From positions 1 through 64,000 of the forward strand of contig LVKA01000011.1 of the NCBI GenBank assembly GCA_001709035.1: a stretch of 64,000 bases of DNA. The letters run 5' to 3'. The notes beneath the pieces are model-generated. The model did not search any database and was not told where the DNA came from. It worked only from the letters and a program-made list of their open reading frames with translations. Below, in pieces: positions 15,822 through 24,325 of this stretch. The stretch's first letter is position 1, and every line of letters begins with the position of its first letter. The position numbers were made by a program, and so were the translations under genes. The stretch comes from Candidatus Thiodiazotropha endoloripes. GTDB taxonomy: Bacteria > Pseudomonadota > Gammaproteobacteria > Chromatiales > Chromatiaceae.

Positions 15822-16808
15822 ATGAGTAACCATCATCGAACTGAACAACACAGCGTCTGGCGTTACGCGCCCTGGCTGTTCCTGGCCCTATTGATCAGTG
15901 GATGTGAAGCGCCTCTCGATCTGACCCTGGTGGAGCGGGAGATCAAGAAGCCGATCTACCGTTTCGATCAGTTGAAAGCGGCAGCCTCCAATCACAGACG
16001 GATCATCGCGGTTGGGGATTACGGTACGGTCCTTACCAGTCTCGATAAAGGGGAGACCTGGCAGCGGACCCAGTTGCCGACCAAGTCCTCTCTGGTCGCG
16101 GTGGCGAGTTGTGAGGATGGCAGTTTTGCCGCCATCGACACGGTACGCAAGGTCTGGATCTCCGATGCCAAAGGCAGTGAGTGGCAGGCGACTCAGCTGG
16201 AGACCATGGAGAGCCCGATGGCGGTCACTTGCGACCCTCGTGGTCGTTTCTGGATCACCGCCAGTTTCAGTACCCTGATCCACAGCGACGAGACCCAGTC
16301 CAACTGGCAGGAGATCTCCCAGCAGGAGGATATGCAGTTCACCTCGATCCAGTGGCTCGACCGGGATAATGGGGTGGTTGCAGGTGAGTTCGGCTCACTC
16401 TACTTCACCGATGACGGCGGCGAGAGCTGGGAGCGGGGCAACGATATCCCGAACGAGTTCTATCCGATGGCGGCCTGGTTCCGTTCTCTGGATGAGGGTT
16501 GGGTAGCGGGACTCAGCGGCACCATCCTGCATACCAGGGACCGGGGTGAGACCTGGCAGCGTCAGGCGTCGGTCAGTAAAGCGCCGATCTACAGTCTGAT
16601 ACCCCAGGGTGAGCGGCTCTACGCCACCGGCGACAACGGTACCCTGTTGCAGCTGCAGGGGGATCGTTGGCAGGGGGTGCCGGATGCACCACGACTCTTC
16701 TCTTACCTGATCACTGCCATCCCCCAGGGCGATGAACGCCTGCTGGTGATGGGCGGGCGGGGCACCATCAGCCCGATTGCGACCCCTGCTGAAGGAGCCG
16801 TCCAATGA
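15822..16808 (+). CDS. YCF48-like beta-propeller lipoprotein (328 aa)
   Basis: Lipoprotein signal with a hydrophobic core and LISGC lipobox (Cys28), then repeated blades of the photosystem II assembly factor-like/BNR type (GDYGTVLTSLDKGETWQRT, GEFGSLYFTDDGGESWERG, GLSGTILHTRDRGETWQRQ). The Asp-box-like DxGxTW motif recurs. In proteobacteria such proteins often sit beside RND/MMPL transporters and DUF1302/DUF1329 genes for hydrophobic substrates, as here. It overlaps the transporter gene by 4 bp, so the two are probably coupled. It probably acts as a periplasmic accessory of the transporter. Confidence 0.85.
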   Translation: MSNHHRTEQHSVWRYAPWLFLALLISGCEAPLDLTLVEREIKKPIYRFDQLKAAASNHRRIIAVGDYGTVLTSLDKGETWQRTQLPTKSSLVAVASCEDGSFAAIDTVRKVWISDAKGSEWQATQLETMESPMAVTCDPRGRFWITASFSTLIHSDETQSNWQEISQQEDMQFTSIQWLDRDNGVVAGEFGSLYFTDDGGESWERGNDIPNEFYPMAAWFRSLDEGWVAGLSGTILHTRDRGETWQRQASVSKAPIYSLIPQGERLYATGDNGTLLQLQGDRWQGVPDAPRLFSYLITAIPQGDERLLVMGGRGTISPIATPAEGAVQ

Positions 16809-19201
16809 CTATGCATGCCTTCTCACACTGGTTGAAAAACATCGACAACCTGGTGTTCAAGTTTCCCAAGATCTTTCTTGCCGTGATTGCGGCACTGACA
16901 ATCTTCTTCGCCTTCCAGGTGCCGAAAGTACAGATGTACTCCGATTTCGCTGATCTGCTGCCCCAGGAGCACGAGTACATCAAGCTGCACAACTCGATTC
17001 GTGACACCTTCGGTGGCGCCAACAATGTGGTGATGGCGGTGGTGGTGGATGAGGGAGACATCTTCACTCAGCAGACACTGGCGCGGATTCACCGCATCAC
17101 CCAGGCGGTGGATAATGTCAGCGGCGTCAACCACAACCTGCTGGCCAGCCTGACCCATCGCACCTCGCGCAAGGTCTGGTTGACCGACACCGGTGATGTC
17201 AACTCGCAGCCCTATTACGATCCGCTCAAGGAGAGCTGGAGCGAGGCTGAGCTGAACAAGCTGCGGGACGATGTGATGAGTAACCCCCGGGTGTTCGGCC
17301 TGCTGGTCTCGCCCGATCTCAAGGCGGCGCTGATCAAGGCCCAGTTCAACGAGGGTCAGCTCAACTATGGTGAGATCTTCAATCAGCTGCAGCAGATCCG
17401 CGATACGGAGAATGCGGACGGTGTGTCGATCTACGCCACCGGTCAGCCCATGTTGTGGGGCTGGGTCTACAGCTATCTGGATCAGCTGTTTCTGATCTTT
17501 ACCACCACGGTGGGGATCATGCTGTTCCTGCTGATCATCTATTTTCGTCGGGCCTATGGGATCCTGCTGCCGATGTTCGGCATCACCATCTCGGCAATCT
17601 GGGGGCTGGGTATCCTCTCCCTGCTGGACTACAACCTGGATCCCCTGACCCTGGTGATTCCCTTCCTGATCTCCGCCCGGGCGATGTCCCATGCGATACA
17701 GCTGGTGCAGCGGTTCTATGGTGAACTGGAAGAGGTGGATGAACCCAGAGAGGCCGCTCACCGTACGTTTGACTCCCTGTTCCGGCCCGGCAGTCTGGGT
17801 ATCGTCTCCGATGCCATCGGTCTGCTGCTGATTGCACTCGGTTCGGTGCCGATCAATGTGAAACTGGGTATCTATGCCTCTCTGTGGGCAGTCTGTGTGG
17901 TGTTTACCGTGTTGATCGCGGTGCCGCTGATGCTCTCGCTGCTGCCGAAACCCAAACCGGCGGCGAAACGACTGGCTGCGGAAGATGCCCTGTTTGGCCG
18001 GGTTGCTGCGGTGGTCGCCAACCGTCATGGTGGATTGGTGATTCTGAGTCTTGCGGGTGTGATTCTGTTGGTCGGCGCCCAGTTCAGCAGCCGGGTACAG
18101 ATCGGCGAATCCGAGCCCGGTTCACCGATTCTCTATCTGGATCACGACTACAACGTCTCTTCGAAGGTGATCAACGAACGTTTCCCCGGTTCCGAGGAGC
18201 TCTATATCGTGGCCCGCACCGATAAGAAGGGGGGTATGAAACGGCCCGATGTGCTGCAGGCCATTGAGGCTTTTCAGAACCATATGCTGCTCGACCCGGA
18301 GCTGGGTGGCGCCAAGGCGGTTCCCGATCTGGTCAAGCAGGTCAACCGGATCTTCCACTCCGACGATCCTCGCTGGGCGATCATTCCCGATACCGAGGCC
18401 TATGTGGGCGGTCTGATGTTCGCCTATATGGCCTCCAGCCCGGTGCCCGGTGCCTTGAAGGAGTTTGTCGACACGGATGACCAGGTGGCCAACATCGTCT
18501 TCTTCTACAAGGATCATCAGGCGAAGACCATCCGCCGGGCGATCCATCGCGCCAAGGAGTGGATCAACGAACCCGCCAACCAGGTGGATGGACTGCATAT
18601 CGAGCTGGCCGGTGGGCTGGTGGGGGTAACCGCAGCGATGAACGAATCGGCCTATGAGAGCAACATGCTGATCATTCCGCTGGTATTGGCCTTGATCTTT
18701 GTCTTTGTTACCTGGTTCTACATGTCGCTGCATGCGGGTTTGATCATGTTCCTGGCGATGATGTTCTGTACGGTTTCCACTTACGCCTATATGGGCCTGG
18801 CGGCGATCGGCATCAACGTCAATACCGTGCCGATCATCGCGGTGGGTATCGGTGTCGGTATCGACTACTCGATCTACATCATGGACCGGATCCGTGAAGA
18901 GACCGCTAAAGCCCACGGGAATCTGCAGAGTGCGGTGCTGAGAGCCATCGCCACTACCGGCAAGGCGATCGGTTTCACCGCCGCCTGTCTGATCGGCGGG
19001 GTGATCATGTGGGTCTTCATCTCCGATCTGCGCTTTCAGGCGGATGCGGCTCTGCTGCTGGTGGTGATGCTGATCCTGAATGCTCTGGCGGCGATGTTTC
19101 TGGTGCCCTCCTGGGTGATGATTTTCCGCCCCAGTTTCATCGGCAGCGCCCGTTACGATGACGACGGAGTGCTCTATGCGGAGAAGCCTCAGACTGCCTG
19201 A
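16805..19201 (+). CDS. RND/MMPL-family transporter (798 aa)
   Basis: Inner-membrane transporter of the RND superfamily, MMPL/HAE-3-like. A single N-terminal TM is followed by a periplasmic loop (about residues 40-225), a block of five to six TMs, a second large loop, and a matching C-terminal TM block. The acidic and Gly residues expected in the TM core are visible in GIGVGIDYSIYIMDR. No membrane-fusion protein or TolC partner is adjacent. Linked to YCF48, DUF1302 and DUF1329 genes, a set often associated with hydrophobic compounds. Transport direction and substrate are unknown; a phenolic or related aromatic is suggested by context. Confidence 0.88.
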   Translation: MTMHAFSHWLKNIDNLVFKFPKIFLAVIAALTIFFAFQVPKVQMYSDFADLLPQEHEYIKLHNSIRDTFGGANNVVMAVVVDEGDIFTQQTLARIHRITQAVDNVSGVNHNLLASLTHRTSRKVWLTDTGDVNSQPYYDPLKESWSEAELNKLRDDVMSNPRVFGLLVSPDLKAALIKAQFNEGQLNYGEIFNQLQQIRDTENADGVSIYATGQPMLWGWVYSYLDQLFLIFTTTVGIMLFLLIIYFRRAYGILLPMFGITISAIWGLGILSLLDYNLDPLTLVIPFLISARAMSHAIQLVQRFYGELEEVDEPREAAHRTFDSLFRPGSLGIVSDAIGLLLIALGSVPINVKLGIYASLWAVCVVFTVLIAVPLMLSLLPKPKPAAKRLAAEDALFGRVAAVVANRHGGLVILSLAGVILLVGAQFSSRVQIGESEPGSPILYLDHDYNVSSKVINERFPGSEELYIVARTDKKGGMKRPDVLQAIEAFQNHMLLDPELGGAKAVPDLVKQVNRIFHSDDPRWAIIPDTEAYVGGLMFAYMASSPVPGALKEFVDTDDQVANIVFFYKDHQAKTIRRAIHRAKEWINEPANQVDGLHIELAGGLVGVTAAMNESAYESNMLIIPLVLALIFVFVTWFYMSLHAGLIMFLAMMFCTVSTYAYMGLAAIGINVNTVPIIAVGIGVGIDYSIYIMDRIREETAKAHGNLQSAVLRAIATTGKAIGFTAACLIGGVIMWVFISDLRFQADAALLLVVMLILNALAAMFLVPSWVMIFRPSFIGSARYDDDGVLYAEKPQTA

Positions 19202-19232
19202 TTAGAAACCTTTTTTTGGTCCCTCCCTATCG

Positions 19233-19259
19233 GCCGGAAGCATTTTTCGGCTTTTTTTT
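19233..19259 (+). terminator. rho-independent terminator after the transporter gene
   Basis: GCCGGAA (19233-19239) pairs with TTTCGGC (19245-19251), with one G-U pair, followed by eight T. It lies 31 nt after the stop and ends the dmpP-to-RND operon, so the DUF1302 gene needs its own promoter. Confidence 0.8.
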
Positions 19260-19297
19260 GTCTATTAAAAATTATCGAAATAATAACAAATTATCAT

Positions 19298-19323
19298 TTG
19301 ATCAATTAAAATATCGATATTTT
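19298..19323 (+). promoter_or_regulatory. composite regulatory site: XylR-type half site and FCD-operator-like palindrome
   Basis: TTGATCAATT (19298-19307) matches the first ten bases of the XylR/DmpR-type activator consensus TTGATCAATTGATCAA. It abuts a perfect 16-bp palindrome, AAAATATCGATATTTT (19308-19323), that shares its core with the repeats upstream of dmpP. The site lies about 115-90 nt before the expected start of transcription from the sigma-54 promoter at 19388. Both assignments are inference from sequence similarity. Confidence 0.55.
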
Positions 19324-19387
19324 TACGATATCCGTAACCGGCCCTTTCTGATTGTAATTATACGTAACAAAAACAATAGCTTACAAC

Positions 19388-19404
19388 TTGGCACGCCTGC
19401 TGCA
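19388..19404 (+). promoter_or_regulatory. sigma-54 promoter for the DUF1302/DUF1329 operon
   Basis: TTGGCA-N6-CTGCA with GG at 19390-19391 and GC at 19402-19403, exactly ten bases apart, fits the -24/-12 consensus. It agrees with the promoter of dmpK (32436-32452) at all 11 specified positions. Transcription should start near 19414, about 36 nt before the ATG. Confidence 0.75.
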
Positions 19405-19449
19405 TTAATAAGTCTTGCTTACATAATTCAGTATGAGGAGGAGGCTAGG

Positions 19450-21378
19450 ATGTTCCTAGACAGTCACACACAACAACCGGGAAGGAAGCATCCGGTCATT
19501 CAAGCCACACTGCTGGCGGCTGCGATTGCGGCCTGTCTGAGCGGAGGCCAGGCTCTGGCCTACACCTCCGAAGACGGCACGACGCAGGTCAACGGATTTG
19601 TTGAAAACGCCACCTACAGTCGCCGTAATGTAGGGCTGAGCAAAATGCGCAACACGGTGTTGATCGAAGGCTCCAAGGATTATGGAGAGCAGGGGTCATT
19701 TTCCAACGTCAGCTTCGTCGGTACCTTCCGGGCGACCTATGACGGTGTCTACGATCTCAACGACGATGAGTTTGGCGATAACGCCGGTGGACCCATCAAC
19801 ATGCAATCGGTAGGCGGCGCCGGTAGTACCGCCTGGGGTCAATCCGATATCTCGACCGGTGTGTTGGGATTCGGTTTCGATACCACGGAAAATCCCAATG
19901 AAGGTATGGTCAATCTGGGCCACGCACTGCACGACACGGATGGGGGTGTCGGTCTGGGCGTTCCGGTGCGTCCTTGTGATGTGGACTCCCGTGGCTGTAT
20001 CGATGACTACCTGGATTTCGAAGAGAGTGACCTGAAGTATCCGGAGTTCAACGACCGGCTCGATTTTCTGCGCGAAGCCTATCTGGACGCCACCCTGCCG
20101 ACCGAGAGTGCGGCTACCTGGAATTTTCGCCTTGGCCGTCAGCAGGTGGTCTGGGGTCGTACCGATCTGTTCCGCGTATTGGATGTGATCAATCCGGTGG
20201 ATTACTCCCGTCACAACATCTATGACGAACTGGAGGATATCCGTATCCCGATGTGGATGGCCACCGGTGAGTACCGGATGGGCGCCACCGAGACCTTCGA
20301 TGACCTGAATATGCAGTTCGTCTGGAACTTCGACAAGTTCCGTCCGAACAGCCTGGGCCAGGGTGGTACACCCTACGCGATTCTCGATGCGGGCAGCTTC
20401 TTCCGTGCGATGAAGAACTGCTGGGATAATGGTTGTTCCGTATCCAACTTCGCCGGTGGGGCGCTCTCCACCGACTTCCCGAAACATGTGATCGGTATCC
20501 GCGATGTGCATCTGCCTGACTGGTCGCTGAGTAACTCTCAGTTCGGTCTGAAACTTGAGGGTGACTATCAGGGGCTTGGATTCTCGCTGAATGCGCTGAC
20601 CTATCGTTCCCAACTACCTTCGCTGCGCGCCGTGGTGGACAATGCGGACAATCCGTTTACCCCGGAGATCGAATCGCAGAGCTACGATTATCTGATCGCC
20701 TTCGATATGTACTTCCCCAGGGTCAACCTGATCGGCGGTTCGCTCGACTTCTACGTGGATGACATCAAGTCGGTGTTCCGTGTTGAAGCGGCCTACACCG
20801 ACGGTGAGGAGTTTGCCAACACCCTGCGTCCGGAGCTCTACTCGGAGTCGGATGTATTCCGTTACGTCATCGGTTGGGATCGTCCCACCTTCATCCCCTT
20901 TCTCAACGAAAAACGTGCCTTCCTGATCTCTGCACAACTGTTTGGCGAGTATCTGGTCGACCACGAGCGGGAGACCGTCAACGGCATCGAAGCGGGTAAC
21001 CCCAATTGGGAAATCAACCACGTGGGTACCCTGCTGGTCAAAGGCTGGTATCAGAACGACCGGGTCAGTCCCCAGGTCATCATGGCTCATGACTTCAAGG
21101 CGGGCGCCAGTGTGATTGCACCCTCGATCGATTGGCTGATCAGCGACAACCTGAGACTGACCGTCGGCGCCAATGTGAAAGTGGGTGACGGTGAGCAGGA
21201 GTTTGACGATTGTCGTTCCTGTAACCCCTTTCCCCCGTTTACCGGAGATGGCGAGCCGGGTGATACCGCGCTGCGTAATCTGGCGGGTTATGAACCCCTC
21301 GGTCGGTTTCGTTCCGGGCCGATCGGTATGGCCCAGGCCGAGGATGAGTTTCAGATCACACTGCGTTATCGCTTCTAA
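19450..21378 (+). CDS. DUF1302-family outer-membrane protein (642 aa)
   Basis: Predicted outer-membrane channel-like protein. The start is set at the ATG behind GAGGAGGCTAGG. A signal peptide follows: basic region, AAAIAACLSGGQ core, cleavage near ALA-Y at about residue 38. The mature part is rich in Asp, Tyr and alternating beta segments, ends in the aromatic ITLRYRF, and has the FRLGRQQVVWGRTDLFRV block I associate with this family. DUF1302 proteins usually pair with DUF1329 and RND/YCF48 genes in hydrophobic-compound clusters. Transport of phenolics is an inference from the promoter and neighbours. Confidence 0.85.
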   Translation: MFLDSHTQQPGRKHPVIQATLLAAAIAACLSGGQALAYTSEDGTTQVNGFVENATYSRRNVGLSKMRNTVLIEGSKDYGEQGSFSNVSFVGTFRATYDGVYDLNDDEFGDNAGGPINMQSVGGAGSTAWGQSDISTGVLGFGFDTTENPNEGMVNLGHALHDTDGGVGLGVPVRPCDVDSRGCIDDYLDFEESDLKYPEFNDRLDFLREAYLDATLPTESAATWNFRLGRQQVVWGRTDLFRVLDVINPVDYSRHNIYDELEDIRIPMWMATGEYRMGATETFDDLNMQFVWNFDKFRPNSLGQGGTPYAILDAGSFFRAMKNCWDNGCSVSNFAGGALSTDFPKHVIGIRDVHLPDWSLSNSQFGLKLEGDYQGLGFSLNALTYRSQLPSLRAVVDNADNPFTPEIESQSYDYLIAFDMYFPRVNLIGGSLDFYVDDIKSVFRVEAAYTDGEEFANTLRPELYSESDVFRYVIGWDRPTFIPFLNEKRAFLISAQLFGEYLVDHERETVNGIEAGNPNWEINHVGTLLVKGWYQNDRVSPQVIMAHDFKAGASVIAPSIDWLISDNLRLTVGANVKVGDGEQEFDDCRSCNPFPPFTGDGEPGDTALRNLAGYEPLGRFRSGPIGMAQAEDEFQITLRYRF

Positions 21379-21401
21379 GAATTTGAATGGAGGTTTTGAA
21401 C

Positions 21402-22712
21402 ATGCGTTTGCTTAATACAACGCTGGTAGCGGCTCTTTTGGTGGCTGCCAACCTGCCCGCTCAGGCGGCAACTGAAGAGGATGTCGAGAACAGCTTCTTC
21501 CCCTATAAGAACGGCGGCCCTAGCTATGATGGCCTGAAGGCCGGGTTGGTGATCGATCAGACCAACGTGGCCCAATTCAAGGAGGTCCTCGATCCGGCGA
21601 TGTTCGAGTTCATCAGCCAGGGATGGACCAAGGTCAAGGTGGGAGAGACCACCTCGTTCGATCTTCACCCCAACTATGTGCAGGCGACAAGGGATGGGCT
21701 GGGAAAGGTGAAGCTGGGTGAGAAGTCCGGTGAGATCGAAGGTTTCATCGCCGGTCGTCCGTTTCCGGAAGAACCGTCGATGGACGATCCCCGTGCCGGT
21801 GAAAAGCTCGCCTGGAACTACAAGTATGGTTACAACTGGGGTGACAACGCGGCGATCTATCCTTTCTACTGGAAGTATAAGGATATGAAGTCCGGGAAAC
21901 TGGAGAGAACCATCAAGTTCAACTTCCACTTTCTCAACTACATGCACCGGGTGAATCAGGAGCCGTTGCCGGAGATTACACCGAATCCGTCCAAGCTGTT
22001 CCGTGCCATCTATGTGCAGGCGTTGGAGCCTTTTGACGTTAAGGATACCCAGCTGCTGATCCATCGCTATGAGAACGATCTGAAACGTGACAGTGCCTGG
22101 CTCTATCTTGGTTTTCAGCGCCGTGTACGCCGCCTGGCTTCAGGGCAGGTCACCGATGCGTTCCTTGGTTCCGATATCATGATCGAGGATTTCGAAGGTT
22201 ATAACGGTCGTATCAACGACATGGAGTGGACCTTCAAAGGAACCAAGAACATCCTGGTGCCATTCTACAACCATAATGCGCTGCAACTCTCCGAAGAGCA
22301 CAAAGAGTCGGATGGATACCAGTTTGTGGAGATGGGTGATAAGGGCGACTGTTTTCCACAGATTACCTGGCAGTTGCGTAAGGTCTATGAACTGGAGAAC
22401 AAGGCAAAGGATGCAAACCATCCGATCAGCAAGCGCGTTCACTTCATCGATGCGCAGACATTCACCATCCCGCGCACTTTGACCTATGACCGCAAAGGGG
22501 ACCTGTGGAAGAGCTGGCAGATCGGTCAGGCCCATCCGGATCATCACCTGCCGAAGAACAAAGGCACCGGTGTGGCCATCGATGACTCCTTTACCATGAT
22601 CGATGTGCAGGCGATGCACTGCACCACCGGGCAGTTCAAGGGACAGGTCGATCCTTCTCTGAATCCGGCCAGAAAATTCACAGTACAGAACTTGAGAGCT
22701 TCCGGTCGTTGA
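21402..22712 (+). CDS. DUF1329 periplasmic/outer-membrane-associated protein (436 aa)
   Basis: Secreted protein with a clean signal peptide (MRLLNTTLVAALLVAANLP, cleaved near AQA). The start is chosen at the ATG 8 nt after GGAGG; an in-frame ATG at 21387 overlaps that ribosome site. DUF1329 proteins have a LolB/LolA-like fold and are thought to carry hydrophobic molecules across the periplasm; the function is not proven. It is 23 nt downstream of the DUF1302 gene, in the same transcript, and is closed by a strong terminator. Confidence 0.87.
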   Translation: MRLLNTTLVAALLVAANLPAQAATEEDVENSFFPYKNGGPSYDGLKAGLVIDQTNVAQFKEVLDPAMFEFISQGWTKVKVGETTSFDLHPNYVQATRDGLGKVKLGEKSGEIEGFIAGRPFPEEPSMDDPRAGEKLAWNYKYGYNWGDNAAIYPFYWKYKDMKSGKLERTIKFNFHFLNYMHRVNQEPLPEITPNPSKLFRAIYVQALEPFDVKDTQLLIHRYENDLKRDSAWLYLGFQRRVRRLASGQVTDAFLGSDIMIEDFEGYNGRINDMEWTFKGTKNILVPFYNHNALQLSEEHKESDGYQFVEMGDKGDCFPQITWQLRKVYELENKAKDANHPISKRVHFIDAQTFTIPRTLTYDRKGDLWKSWQIGQAHPDHHLPKNKGTGVAIDDSFTMIDVQAMHCTTGQFKGQVDPSLNPARKFTVQNLRASGR

Positions 22713-22724
22713 TACCGTGCTTTT

Positions 22725-22756
22725 GTCTGGCGGCGCCAGCCGCCAGACATTTTTTG
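22725..22756 (+). terminator. rho-independent terminator after the DUF1329 gene
   Basis: Perfect 10-bp stem GTCTGGCGGC (22725-22734) / GCCGCCAGAC (22739-22748) with a four-base loop and a following T6 run. It ends the DUF1302-DUF1329 transcript. Confidence 0.9.
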
Positions 22757-22872
22757 GTTCTATGGGAAAACGGCGGATAGTGAGTTTGGTCTCATGAATC
22801 TAAACGTTTTCCCATATGGCTAAATTCATAATGTATATGAGCGAAAGTTACGTGGTGCTTAATTGAGACTTA

Positions 22873-22939
22873 TTTGGTGGGGCAGGGCCCCACCCTACCA
22901 TTAAGATCAAGCTGTAGGGTGGAGCCCTGCCCCACCAAA
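22873..22939. repeat. 26-bp near-perfect palindromic repeat
   Basis: Left arm at 22873-22898 begins TTTGGTGGGGCAGGGC; the right arm at 22914-22939 is its reverse complement with one mismatch, and the spacer is 15 nt. It lies in a 390-nt gap holding no gene, between the DUF1329 terminator and the next operon. GC-rich palindromes of this kind are usually dispersed REP-like elements. Confidence 0.8.
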
Positions 22940-23102
22940 CTCTTTGATTGAACTGAATGCGTGCCTAGAGGCCTATTAACCTAGCCAGCAGTATTCACAC
23001 TATGGCCAGGTTAATCATGAAAGTGTTCCTGACAGGCATAGGCATGCGTTGGGATGGCAAACAGGAGCGAAAAATTAATCTCTCACATTTAGGAGCTTGA
23101 CG

Positions 23103-23696
23103 ATGGTTGAACCGGTTGACGTCTATTTCTATTTCAACTTCCGCAGCCCCTACTGCTATTTGGCGACCAAGACCCTGTGGCCTATTTTCGAGGATTTTCA
23201 TACCCGCCTGGTGTGGCGTCCCCTGGGTGGCTGGGATGGCCGCTCGCCCCCGGAAGTGGCGCTGAAAAAGCTGCCGATCGCCAGGCAGGACATGGCGCGC
23301 TTTGCCAAGCGACTGGGGATACCGGTCAATCCGCCACCCAAGACCACCGATCCGACACTGGCAGGTGCGGGGTCGTTGTTGGCAGAACGTAAGGGCCTGT
23401 TAAAACCCTATATCAACGAGGTGATGCGCAAGGAGTGGGCCGATGGCGCCGACATCGGCCAGCTGGATATCCTGTTGCAGGTCGGTGAAAGCATTGGGCT
23501 CGATCGGGAGGAGTTGGCCGAAGCGGCAAACGATGCCGATAATCAGGCCCAGCTGATGCGTAACTGGCATGAGGCGGATGAAAAAGGCGCCGTGGGTGTG
23601 CCGACCTTCATCATCGGTGAAGAGATCTTCTGGGGCCAGGACCGGATCGATTTTGTACTTGAACACCTTCGAGAACTGCGGCTCTCCCGCCTATGA
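23103..23696 (+). CDS. 2-hydroxychromene-2-carboxylate isomerase-like protein (197 aa)
   Basis: DsbA-fold, kappa-GST-like enzyme. In naphthalene degraders such enzymes isomerise 2-hydroxychromene-2-carboxylate using glutathione; many homologues have unknown substrates. The N-terminal NFRSPYCYLAT holds the catalytic Ser, and the C-terminal VPTFIIGEEIFWGQDR is the typical cis-Pro region. AGGAGC 6 nt before ATG sets the start. The stop overlaps the next start (ATGA). No naphthalene dioxygenase genes are nearby, so the substrate is open. Confidence 0.87.
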   Translation: MVEPVDVYFYFNFRSPYCYLATKTLWPIFEDFHTRLVWRPLGGWDGRSPPEVALKKLPIARQDMARFAKRLGIPVNPPPKTTDPTLAGAGSLLAERKGLLKPYINEVMRKEWADGADIGQLDILLQVGESIGLDREELAEAANDADNQAQLMRNWHEADEKGAVGVPTFIIGEEIFWGQDRIDFVLEHLRELRLSRL

Positions 23697-24325
23697 GTGT
23701 TCGAACTCTGCTCTATGATAAAGAGGAGTGCCCGTTTTGCTGGCGGGTGCGGATGGCGTTGCATCACTGCAAAGTTGAATACCAGCGCCTGGCCTATGAT
23801 GAGTATGAAGATGAGTGGAGCCGATTGACGCCAAGCGGCACGGTACCGGTGCTTAAGGCAGGCGAGATGGTATTGCACGACTCATCCGTGATGCTGGAGT
23901 ATCTCGATGAGCGATATGGTGGTCTGTGGCCGACGTTGCCTGAGCAACGGGCTGAGGCGCGGGGGATCGCCCTCTATGCCGACAGTGCGGTGGGCCGGCC
24001 GGTAAGGGATCTGGTATTTCAGCGACGCGACAAACCACCTGCAGAGTGGGATGAGGAAGTGATTGCCCATGCGATGGGAGCCTGGCATCAGGCGATGCCC
24101 TATCTGGAAGAGCGACTGGCAAAGCGGAGCCACTTTGTTTCCGCTGGCGGCATCACCGATTTTATCCTGGCAACGCGCTTCGGCTTGGCGATGGCCTACG
24201 ATATGCCTTCGCCCCGCAGTCCCGGTTTAATGGCTTGGTTCAATAGAATCGCCGAGTCAGCGGAGTTTACCGAAACCGCACCGAAGGTCGTGATGGATAA
24301 ATTGGACAGGGGTTGGTTGAGATGA
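23693..24325 (+). CDS. glutathione S-transferase family protein (210 aa)
   Basis: N-terminal thioredoxin-like GST domain with ECPFCWRVRMALH, a CPFC motif typical of omega/stringent-starvation-like GSTs, then SGTVPVL (cis-Pro) and the DSSVMLEYLDERY glutathione-binding segment. A helical C-terminal domain follows. It is coupled by 4-bp overlaps to the HCCA isomerase and the ABM protein, so a shared glutathione-dependent task is likely. The substrate is unknown. Confidence 0.87.
   Translation: MSVRTLLYDKEECPFCWRVRMALHHCKVEYQRLAYDEYEDEWSRLTPSGTVPVLKAGEMVLHDSSVMLEYLDERYGGLWPTLPEQRAEARGIALYADSAVGRPVRDLVFQRRDKPPAEWDEEVIAHAMGAWHQAMPYLEERLAKRSHFVSAGGITDFILATRFGLAMAYDMPSPRSPGLMAWFNRIAESAEFTETAPKVVMDKLDRGWLR

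Noticed and set aside
16823-18028. 401-codon minus-strand frame rich in His and Gln
   Set aside because: Antisense to the RND transporter gene; the composition is typical of a shadow of hydrophobic codons.
23103-23696. Naphthalene degradation pathway suggested by the HCCA isomerase
   Set aside because: No ring-hydroxylating dioxygenase, dihydrodiol dehydrogenase or aldolase of that pathway is in the window; such isomerase homologues are widespread.
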